DNA of 64,000 nt from Flavobacterium micromati (GTDB lineage Bacteria > Bacteroidota > Bacteroidia > Flavobacteriales > Flavobacteriaceae). Below the pieces are notes generated by a model. It was not told the origin of the DNA. It made no database searches and saw only the letters and a program-made list of their open reading frames with translations. The translations under genes were made by a program, and so were the position numbers. Of this stretch, positions 55,401 to 60,998 are shown one piece after another; position 1 is the stretch's first letter; every line of letters begins with the position of its first letter. The DNA lies in NCBI RefSeq assembly GCF_900129585.1, contig NZ_FQWF01000003.1:62001-126000 (forward strand). The letters run 5' to 3'.

Positions 55401-57097
55401 ATGCCTCAGCAATTGTTCCTTTTGGAATAAATGTGTCACAATTGAAAGCTGATTTCAGCGTATCTCCTGGTGCCGAGCTTTTTATAGACAATGTAAAACA
55501 AACATCAGGAATAAATGAAGTTGATTATTCGAACAGTATTTTTGTAACCGTTGTATCAGAGAATAAGCTTTCCAGAACAAATTATATGGTAACGGTAGAT
55601 GCTAAAAATACTGAAACAAAATTCCTAAGCTATGCCGTTACTAACCAGTTTAGCCCTACCGTTATTACGGATCTGGGAAAAACTGTTCAGGTATTAGTTA
55701 ATAATAATGCAACGTTAAATGCATTAGTTCCGGTATTTCAAGTATCTCAGAATGCTACAACTACTATTGGAACTTACCGTCAAGATAGTGGCGAAACGAA
55801 ACTTAATTACACTGCACCTGTTGAATACAATATTATGGCTCAAAATGGAACATTTCAAAAATGGATGGTCACTATTGAAAGGGCAAAACCTGTAATCAGT
55901 TTATTAGGTAACCAGGTAGTTTCTTTGTCGGCAGGCTGCGCATATATAGAAGCTGGATTTTCAGCGATCGATAACTTAAGCAAGGACATTACATCGATGG
56001 TTGTAACTTCGGGAGCTCTCAATGTAAATATTGTTGGACAGTATGTGATTACGTACCGCGTTTCGGATGATTTAAACAATGAATCATTTGTAACTAGAAC
56101 TATAAATGTGCTAGCAAATCAAAAACCAGTAATTATTGCCACTGCAAACGTAATAGTAAATAGTGCTTCTACATTATGTGGAGCAATGGTGGTTGTACAA
56201 AATGCTACCGCTACAGATGATTGCGCTGTGGGCACACCAGTAGGAGTAAGAAGTGATGGATTAGGACTAAACACTTTATACCCTGTTGGAATTACCACAA
56301 TTAGGTGGAACGTGAATGACAATCTTGGCAATGCAGCAGTTGAAGTGCTTCAAACTGTAACCGTTGAAGATAAAGTTTTACCGATAGTTTTCACTAAAAA
56401 TATCACAGTTCAACTAGACGCTTCATCAAATGTTACAATAGCTGTTGCGGCTATTAATAACGGCTCGACTGACAACTGCGCAATACGTGTAATTGAACTT
56501 GATAAAACAACTTTCAACTGTGCAAATCTTGGAAACAATACAGTTACGCTGAAAGTCACAGATGTAAATGGCAATGTTGCTTTTGGAACTGCAACCGTAA
56601 CAGTTGTAGATAGTCAACCTAACTTGATTAGAAGACATTTTGATGATGTTATCTTCTTTGACAATAGTTCGAATAGTTTTAAGGGGTACAGTTGGTATAA
56701 AAATGGAGTTCTAGTGTCAGGTCAAACTGCTCAATACTACAAAGATAGCGCGCCTTTAAACGGTACTTATTATGCTGTAGCGACTAAATTAGACGGCACT
56801 GTAGTCACTACTTGTCCGTTGACTTTGTCACCTTCAGTGGAACAAGAGTTTTTAAGGATTGCACCCAATCCTGTTAAAAGTAATGCAGCGTACCAAATTA
56901 ACACTAATGTCGACTCAGCTAAAATTCAAAATGCACGAGTTATGGTGTTCAATATTCTGGGAACTGTTATAACCAATCAGGTGATTGATAAAAACACAAT
57001 TGATATGGTGGCGCCAAGTGCTGAAGGTGTTTATATTGTAAAATTGACCTTAGCAAACGGCAAAATTTTCACAAAAAACCTATTGGTTAAAAACTAA
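49490..57097 (+). CDS. Giant multidomain subtilisin-like (S8) protease secreted by T9SS
   Basis: A 2535-residue protein. Signal peptide 1-20. The S8 domain follows a propeptide-like N-terminal region, with D247 (GIWDGNL), H271 (SSHGSHVSGT), N330 (ITSNSYG) and S442 (MSGTSMSTP). A jelly-roll, an Ig-like FIRWDYEGEVRTFNIEYS module and an FnIII-like module follow. Then come repeated CARDB-type modules, a CUB-like domain near 1115-1220, a LamG domain (FDGINDYIVSDITPALNL), cadherin-like DUF5018-type and DUF5011/HYR-type repeats (VISLLGNQVVSLSAG; TATDDCAVGTP). About the last 80 residues form a T9SS type A sorting domain (APNPVKSNAAYQINTN, GVYIVKLTLANGK). It should be secreted or anchored on the surface and cut proteins extracellularly. 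Confidence 0.92.
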   Translation: MMKKVLFLILILFSIISWSQKTNQNDFSILINGNKVATNASYKQQAEVLRTTSNKKGGIKTGYMLLQFSKIPTVNEQKELENQGITLLSYLSNNAYYVSVNSKFYNSSSVAKNVRSFVEFEPNFKMEQTIVSGAIPDYAKSGNSVKVVVSYFKGVDKTTISNDLAQIGVKDLKNMESFYQLYLQAPIEKLEEIAKFNWVQNIELISPPVESENLPGVTSHKANVLGSAIPGLGYNLTGKGVRMGIWDGNLEKHIDHTGRVINREYESPSSHGSHVSGTVGGAGILDPRAKGMAPDVQMYGWNFNIQSNGLPVHVERDFAAANDGVEITSNSYGVPLATGYNVVRYGAGDRGDDDVTVKYPYLLNVYSNGNSQTAIVGGFNTSTKASKNALHVAANDPNDVISTYSSFGPTLDGRLVPQISAVGSSVYSLDYNNSYTTMSGTSMSTPGTSGTLALLYERYKNIFGARPLASLMKALVSNTAKDVGNAGPDYKYGFGNLNGLRAVKVLDNKMFYTGSVSNGASFEKDIVVPAGLTTLKVMLAYSDIGATPGAAAISVNDLDIKIVRGGVTTLPWILNPSSPNATATRGVDNLNNIEQITFDLPTAGTYKIIVTGTAVPMNSQEFAVVYDYVAPELILTYPIGGEKFNPDATEFIRWDYEGEVRTFNIEYSNDGGSTYTTIAANVPSAARNFSWRVPAGVVPNAKIRISAGSRVAVSKENFTIMTEPKNLVIARALCGGTAYKMDWDAIAGAKYEVLKLNGFKFDLVATVTDPTYTFTNLTVGDNNWFTVRAIDITTGTVSERSRAINVEPIASPVLTALNLPLLENFNDRKPSSYTLSRASATGTIGFESQSLALLDAVKMSGSSVAGSPLWAASTTANAFTNNPNYIKRLSFCEVDATSLAGKAVRLKFNLIWNSSTAVNRNFFRVLVNGVPVTSATNIAVYGGAVTSGNTVVTYDLAGVAGTKFSVTLEGVMDNNATTGNNPIFNTIFVDNIEIFEAVSTDLAITALLTNTGFTAAETVRASVYNFSPVAVSNVPVSYKINDGAEVVETIAGPIAPLTEVTYTFTQTANFSVGGLYTVIGKIVPLNDADATNNTLTRTVSNIGTDVLIGGATPVITCSAVFTDSGSRFGNYANGLNQTITFRPATAGNSVKVDFTEFATEATYDFLFIYNGPLITSPLLGVYDGNSLPPSLTSTATGGELTFRFTSDTEVVDRGWVANISCVARPTVNDTEITSIITPEILGRKTATNAITISVNNLGSTARTNVPVFYQVNGQTKIVGVVPSIAALTAVPFTFLTTADLSVVDATYTIRAGIDEIDGNVNNNILEKVVFNKNALPTNTNTNGFAITSLRWNDVVNNSGITGYSDFKNVKIPVYAGFTYQPQITISKVERPLPNFLAAVPGVFTMIVIDLNGDGNLTDEFYAGTFWVNTLNTASAPAILSTTSTHNFRNSSNQTGGLTIPTATTAGEKLMRVIHMFRSPNEFYNVNLGPTIDGLTTSREDFEIEEYTINVLPFTAADASVERITAPLKPGKRPVVVSAIVRNFSNAPISNFPVAYKVNGGTEVVQTVTASIAAGATANVVFTTNADLSVPGEYTVEVYTKLVGDTDITNDSKSIALSHVPNASTNVTGTFDGINDYIVSDITPALNLTNNYTFETWINRKSPTVFGRILEKGSVNLFVHTNNNVALYRENSLVLSVTTATGSYVLNTGLNSMQLNKWHHVALSVSAANVYTIYIDGVVAPFIATGTAAAANSNALNAAFIGNNAGLARGLDANIDEIRIWSGVRDQATIAANTMTKYTGNEPNLLAYYSFSEGDKQFVFDSAPNDNTAVVTNADTNGTGEGKFWNTPVLLQDLRLQNQLSSAYDPASKTYTILLNDGVNITTAVAEFTAGMNSIAKVNGVTQVSGITANNFTNPVTFTVEGVGFNTGITEIYTIKVLSGLNSESNLLTYNFKTAANAGLTQEITTVISGANASAIVPFGINVSQLKADFSVSPGAELFIDNVKQTSGINEVDYSNSIFVTVVSENKLSRTNYMVTVDAKNTETKFLSYAVTNQFSPTVITDLGKTVQVLVNNNATLNALVPVFQVSQNATTTIGTYRQDSGETKLNYTAPVEYNIMAQNGTFQKWMVTIERAKPVISLLGNQVVSLSAGCAYIEAGFSAIDNLSKDITSMVVTSGALNVNIVGQYVITYRVSDDLNNESFVTRTINVLANQKPVIIATANVIVNSASTLCGAMVVVQNATATDDCAVGTPVGVRSDGLGLNTLYPVGITTIRWNVNDNLGNAAVEVLQTVTVEDKVLPIVFTKNITVQLDASSNVTIAVAAINNGSTDNCAIRVIELDKTTFNCANLGNNTVTLKVTDVNGNVAFGTATVTVVDSQPNLIRRHFDDVIFFDNSSNSFKGYSWYKNGVLVSGQTAQYYKDSAPLNGTYYAVATKLDGTVVTTCPLTLSPSVEQEFLRIAPNPVKSNAAYQINTNVDSAKIQNARVMVFNILGTVITNQVIDKNTIDMVAPSAEGVYIVKLTLANGKIFTKNLLVKN

Positions 57098-57124
57098 AAC
57101 AAAACGCGTATAAAAGGGTATGAA

Positions 57125-57149
57125 ATCCTCATTGTAGAACAATGAGGAT
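57125..57149. terminator. Hairpin between protease and barrel genes
   Basis: ATCCTCATTG (57125-57134) pairs perfectly with CAATGAGGAT (57140-57149) around TAGAA. There is no T run after it, so it may process or stabilise mRNA, or partly attenuate read-through, rather than fully terminate. Confidence 0.5.
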
Positions 57150-57181
57150 GGATTATTCTGATACTAAAAACATAAATAAAT

Positions 57182-58015
57182 ATGAAATTTAATATTAAAT
57201 ATATTGCAGGAATTGTAGTAGTTATTTTTTCAACAGCTGCTAATGCACAGTTTTATATTGGCGTACAATCAGGGATCGCCAATATAAAAAGTGACGTGCA
57301 AGGAGTTTCAGCATCCACAATGGTTGGAGGAGCCTTGAAGGCGGGATATATTTATTCTATAACTAATAACTTAGGAATTGGTTCAGGAATAGAGTTTTCC
57401 CAATATAAACAGAGAGTATTTTTAAATCAAGGATCAACAACACTAACAAATTTTGAAGTTGATGCAACTGGTTCAGCATTCGTTTACAATGTGACGACAG
57501 GAAATTATAGAGAAAATCAAACGTTACAAGCTATTCAAATTCCACTTTTTTTACAGTATAAAAAAAATATAAATAAGGGTGTTGACTTTAACTTTAGAGC
57601 TGGTGCTAAATATTTTTTACCTATCAATTATAAGATAGAAGCATCTGCAAATTCTGTCAGAGGGACTGCTTTTTATCCTGATGTTAATCTGATTATCGAT
57701 AATTTGCCAGAATATGGTTTTGGTAACCAAACGAATTATACCGCATCAGGAGAGTATGAAACTAACGGTGTTATAATGAGTTCTTTTGAATTAGGATTTA
57801 CTTTTAAAGTGAGTGAAAAGAATTCACTGTACGCTGCCATGTTTTTAGAAAACAGTTATGGATCAATTTTGAATCAAGAACGAAGCGAGTCCTTTGTGGG
57901 CTATAATCCAGCTTCCATCTCTAACAGAAAACCAAACGGATTGTATAGTACTGACAAAGATGCGAAAATACAACCAGTATCTTTTGGTTTAACATTAGGA
58001 TTTAATTTTTTATAA
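57182..58015 (+). CDS. Outer-membrane beta-barrel protein (porin-like)
   Basis: A 277-residue protein with a signal peptide (MKFNIKYIAGIVVVIFSTAANAQ). The rest alternates hydrophobic and polar beta strands and ends in an aromatic strand (IQPVSFGLTLGFNFL), the outer-membrane barrel pattern. It resembles the uncharacterised OMP_b-brl/PorT-type family. It follows the giant protease by 84 bp on the same strand. Role in its export or anchoring is only a positional guess. Confidence 0.85.
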   Translation: MKFNIKYIAGIVVVIFSTAANAQFYIGVQSGIANIKSDVQGVSASTMVGGALKAGYIYSITNNLGIGSGIEFSQYKQRVFLNQGSTTLTNFEVDATGSAFVYNVTTGNYRENQTLQAIQIPLFLQYKKNINKGVDFNFRAGAKYFLPINYKIEASANSVRGTAFYPDVNLIIDNLPEYGFGNQTNYTASGEYETNGVIMSSFELGFTFKVSEKNSLYAAMFLENSYGSILNQERSESFVGYNPASISNRKPNGLYSTDKDAKIQPVSFGLTLGFNFL

Positions 58016-58152
58016 ACGAGAGCGTTATTAGCTCAAAAAAACATTAAAATTAACGAAAAACAATTTTTTAAAAACTAAATCAGAAGAAACTTAGTTTTGG
58101 TTTAAACGAGTGTTTATTGATGTACACTGCGCATAAAGATAAGATTACAAGA

Positions 58153-58188
58153 AGAGGTTGCCTATTTAATCAGGCAGCCTCTTTTTTC
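58153..58188 (+). terminator. Intrinsic terminator after the barrel gene
   Basis: AGAGGTTGCCT pairs with AGGCAGCCTCT (one G-T pair) and is followed by a six-T run. It begins 138 nt after the barrel stop, so the transcript has a long 3' tail. Confidence 0.75.
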
Positions 58189-58253
58189 GTTTTTAAAAAA
58201 AAATGAAATAATACCCTTTATGTTTTGAATTTACTGTTAAAAAGAATTGAAAT

Positions 58254-58343
58254 TTGTCAGGTTGAGCACCTCATCCTGATTGTAATGAAGCACGACACGT
58301 TGTTTGTAAGTCGTTCGTAATCTCAACTGCGCTCATTTTGACA
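58254..58343. repeat. Palindromic dispersed-type repeat (TTGTCAGGTTGAGC family)
   Basis: TTGTCAGGTTGAGCAC (from 58254) is mirrored by GCGCTCATTTTGACAA near 58330-58345 as an imperfect inverted repeat. The arms enclose about 50 bp with a CACGACACGTTGTTTG segment. 'GTCA..TTGAGC..CTCAACTGCGCTC' arms are ones I recall as very common in Flavobacterium genomes. Confidence 0.6.
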
Positions 58344-58434
58344 AAAATATTACAATAATTTCAGAGACATTTGACATAAAAATCTACGTTAATATTGCGG
58401 TCATGATTTCCTTCTCAAAATTCAATATATAAAA

Positions 58435-58466
58435 AAAAAGCTATCGTTAATCACCGATAGCTTTTT
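58435..58466. terminator. Bidirectional terminator on the kdsA side
   Basis: AAAAAGCTATCG (58435-58446) pairs perfectly with CGATAGCTTTTT (58455-58466). A T run on each strand makes it functional in both directions. It lies about 146 nt beyond the kdsA stop on the minus strand. Confidence 0.8.
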
Positions 58467-58611
58467 CTCGTAAGCTTTTATAAATATTAGCAAATTGAAT
58501 TCTCAATAATAATTTTTGACCGCTAGTTTGAAACACAGCATCAAAACCGATAATTTTAAAATGCTAATAATTATTTAAATTCTTTTTTTTTAACCGCTGA
58601 TTTTTATATTT

Positions 58612-59430
58612 TTAAAACTGATTTATTGTTTTTCTGATCGCAACTAACTTTGTCATTAGAGATTCAAAATAATTCAAATGCAACATATTAGCTCCATCGC
58701 TTTTTGCATTAGCAGGATCAAAATGGGTTTCAATAAAAATTCCATCAACACCTACAGCAATTCCAGCTTTGGCCACAGTTTCAATCATATCTGGTCTTCC
58801 GCCTGTAACACCAGCTGTTTGGTTGGGTTGTTGCAACGAATGCGTAACATCAAGCACCGTTGTCGCGAATTGTTGCATTGTAGGAATTCCTCTAAAATCC
58901 ACAATCATGTCTTGATAGCCAAACATCGTTCCTCTATCAGTGATCATAACACTTTCATTTTGACAATCCAATACTTTCTGAACTGCATGTTTCATGCTTT
59001 CTGGACTCATAAACTGTCCTTTTTTCAGGTTCACTACTTTTCCAGTATTGGCCGCAGCCACAACTAAATCAGTTTGACGTACTAAAAAAGCAGGAATTTG
59101 TAAAACATCAACATATTGCGCAGCCATATCCGCATCTTCGTTAGTATGAATGTCTGTCACTGTAGGCACTTTAAATGTTTCTGAAACTTTTCTCAAAATT
59201 TTAAGTGCTTTTTCATCTCCAATACCTGAAAAGCTATCAATTCGAGAGCGGTTCGCTTTTTTGAAAGAACCTTTGAAAACAAATGGTATTTGCAAATTAT
59301 CAGTTATGCCAACTAATTTTTCAGCAATTCGCATTGCCATTTCTTCGCTTTCAATGGCGCAAGGACCAGCTAAGAGGAAGAAATTACCACTTTCGGTATG
59401 TTTTATTTGCGGAATATTATGGATGTTCAT
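58612..59430 (-). CDS. kdsA: 3-deoxy-8-phosphooctulonate (KDO-8-P) synthase
   Basis: With the start at 59430 it has 272 residues and the N-terminus MNIHNIPQIKHTESGNFFLLAGPCAIES. It condenses arabinose-5-phosphate with phosphoenolpyruvate on the way to KDO for the lipopolysaccharide core. Family motifs are LLAGPCAIESEE, FKGSFKKANRSRIDSFSG, TDIHTNEDADMAAQYVDVLQIPAFL and VTHSLQQPN. The open frame continues to 59454 (eight more codons), which I regard as untranslated. The other KDO genes are not in the window. Confidence 0.95.
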   Translation of the reverse strand: MNIHNIPQIKHTESGNFFLLAGPCAIESEEMAMRIAEKLVGITDNLQIPFVFKGSFKKANRSRIDSFSGIGDEKALKILRKVSETFKVPTVTDIHTNEDADMAAQYVDVLQIPAFLVRQTDLVVAAANTGKVVNLKKGQFMSPESMKHAVQKVLDCQNESVMITDRGTMFGYQDMIVDFRGIPTMQQFATTVLDVTHSLQQPNQTAGVTGGRPDMIETVAKAGIAVGVDGIFIETHFDPANAKSDGANMLHLNYFESLMTKLVAIRKTINQF

Positions 59431-59501
59431 AGTAGTTATTTTTTGAAAGTGCAAAGATAGCTAGGTTTTGTGACTCTCGTTTATGGTTTTTGCTTTTATT
59501 T

Positions 59502-59581
59502 GGAGCTATTTCCTGCTATACGTTGCAATCTTTTCCTTTTATTTTCATAAAAGGAAAAGGATTTCCACTTCTATTAGGGCT
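59502..59581 (-). repeat. Dispersed palindromic element, copy 2 (variable hairpin, conserved flanks)
   Basis: Read on the minus strand it has GAAGTGGAAATCC, then a perfect 12-bp hairpin TTTTCCTTTTAT/ATAAAAGGAAAA with a GAAA loop, then GATTGCAACGTATAGCAGG. The flanks match copy 1 at 2128-2197 closely, whereas the hairpin arms are unrelated in sequence and length. It lies between kdsA and the small lipoprotein gene. Confidence 0.8.
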
Positions 59582-59600
59582 AAGGGATACTGTTACAATC

Positions 59601-60062
59601 CTATTTTTTCTTTAAAGTAAGCCCAACAGGAACCATCAAAATTCCTTTTTCGTAAATATTTAAATACAGTTTAATTGGTTTTTTTTGTCCAGTCCATTTT
59701 AGTTCATAGACATCAAGAAATCCAGCACCTAGGTCAGTTCTCTTCGTTGGGAAAGGACAGCAACTTTCTAGTTTTACAAAGCTAATTTTTTCTCCTTTTG
59801 GTCCAGCTAAAGCATTTAAAAATCGCTGTTGGTTGGCAGTATCGTTCAATGTGTTGTAATAAAAAATGTTTATTGGGTAATCAGCGTCATAACCGTATTT
59901 TTTATCGGTGCTATAATTGGCAATGACAAAAGTATTTTCATTAGATAGCATTAGATTTGGCGCAGTGTCATCTACATTCTTCAAAGTAGATTTGGTACCA
60001 ACGCAAGAAACACCAATAATTAACATTGCGATGAAAAGAAGAGGTTTGTTCATGTTGTTCAT
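59601..60062 (-). CDS. Small lipoprotein of unknown function next to kdsA
   Basis: A 153-residue protein. The lipoprotein signal ends IGVSC (Cys20) after MNNMNKPLLFIAMLI; the start may instead be the ATG at 60053. The mature part is a mixed, mainly beta domain with two adjacent Cys (LESCCPFPTKR). Database entries for similar proteins may be labelled 2-dehydro-3-deoxyphosphooctonate aldolase because of the neighbouring kdsA, but no aldolase signature is present here. Confidence 0.75.
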   Translation of the reverse strand: MNNMNKPLLFIAMLIIGVSCVGTKSTLKNVDDTAPNLMLSNENTFVIANYSTDKKYGYDADYPINIFYYNTLNDTANQQRFLNALAGPKGEKISFVKLESCCPFPTKRTDLGAGFLDVYELKWTGQKKPIKLYLNIYEKGILMVPVGLTLKKK

Positions 60063-60221
60063 AATTCTGTAATATTAAATAATTTGTAAATGTTTTAGCA
60101 AATTATAAATTAGTGGTACAAAGATAAACAGAAGTTTATTTGATACTATTAATTTTTTTTAGTCAGTAGTATGAGGTCCTTGCTCCTTAGTAAAAAGTCC
60201 TTACTCTAATCACTTAAACAG

Positions 60222-60407
60222 CTAATCCTTCACACCTAATTTCGCTAAAATAGTATCCATCAAACACCATTTACTAATAGATGATTGTAATAAATTGGCT
60301 CCTACAAATGCAGTAAACCACAACCAATTTTGGTCAACATAAATTGATAAAAGCAAACTTATTAATATAAAACTTCCGGCTACGAATCTTACTATTCTGT
60401 TTTTCAT
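60222..60407 (-). CDS. DUF2892-type two-helix inner-membrane protein
   Basis: A 61-residue protein. It starts MKNRIVRFVAGSFILISLLLS and has a second hydrophobic helix (WLWFTAFVGANLLQSSIS), then KWCLMDTILAKLGVKD. This is the pattern of the DUF2892 family (YgaP-like membrane segment), often linked with sulfur or metal handling. It follows the PII-like gene (stop at 60457) by 49 nt on the minus strand. Confidence 0.85.
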   Translation of the reverse strand: MKNRIVRFVAGSFILISLLLSIYVDQNWLWFTAFVGANLLQSSISKWCLMDTILAKLGVKD

Positions 60408-60410
60408 ATT

Positions 60411-60440
60411 GTCATTGCGAGGTACAAAGCAATCTCGTCC
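60411..60440. repeat. GTCATTGCGAGG-type dispersed repeat
   Basis: GTCATTGCGAGGTACAAAGC followed by AATCTCGTCC fits the widespread bacterial intergenic repeat reading GTCATTGCGAGG..GAAGCAATCTC, here with a few substitutions. It lies just upstream of the DUF2892 start codon. The family match is recollection. Confidence 0.65.
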
Positions 60441-60456
60441 TCTGATTTAGTTGTTA

Positions 60457-60774
60457 TTAATTAGATTTTTCGATATTTAATACCGCAATGTGAATGTTTG
60501 ACATGGTTACTTGTTTACTATTGAATTCAGTAACCAACTCAAATAAGGGGTCGATATTTTCTTTTTTAACAAAAGCGTAAAATAATATTGACTCTGTTTC
60601 ATCCATATCACCAGCAAACCAATTGCTCTCTATTGCTTCCTCTGAAAGATCTGTAAAACCCCTTACTTCTTTGTAAGTAAAGGTTTTAACATGAACTTTT
60701 TTAAGCATATTCTTGATGTCTTTTTCAAAATCTAAGACAGCGGTTATAATTAGTAGTTTCATATTTTTTTTCAT
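60457..60774 (-). CDS. PII-like small protein linked to an RND efflux permease
   Basis: A 105-residue cytosolic protein. KLLIITAVLDFEKDIKNML and KVHVKTFTYKEVRG give a ferredoxin-like beta-alpha-beta start, followed by an ESNWFAGDMDETESILFYAFV strand-helix-strand. The size and fold pattern recall PII/CutA-like regulators, and similar small proteins occur beside heavy-metal RND systems. No ligand motif was recognised. A start at the ATG at 60762 is equally possible. It follows the RND permease and precedes DUF2892 on the minus strand. Confidence 0.7.
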   Translation of the reverse strand: MKKNMKLLIITAVLDFEKDIKNMLKKVHVKTFTYKEVRGFTDLSEEAIESNWFAGDMDETESILFYAFVKKENIDPLFELVTEFNSKQVTMSNIHIAVLNIEKSN

Positions 60775-60785
60775 TTAAATTTTTA

Positions 60786-60957
60786 AGTCCAGGGTAGAAA
60801 GTCCATAATCCGTAGTCAAGAGTCCAAAAGGCAAATTCCAAATTTTAAAGTCCAAAGTCCAGTGTTCAAATTCCAAAATCCAAAATCTAAAATCTAAAAT
60901 TCAAAATCTAAAGTCCTTAGTCCAAATTTCAAAGCTCCAGTCCAAAGTCCAAGTCTC
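60786..60957. repeat. Degenerate 7-8-nt repeat tract (AAAGTCC/AAATTCC)
   Basis: About 170 bp built of repeated variants AAAGTCC, AAATTCC, AAAATCC and AAAATCT, with occasional other words. It fills the gap between the RND permease stop and the PII-like start on the minus strand. It contains no open frame. Confidence 0.75.
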
Positions 60958-60998
60958 TAATAATTAATATTTAAAGACTGTTAAGGAATAGATTGCTT

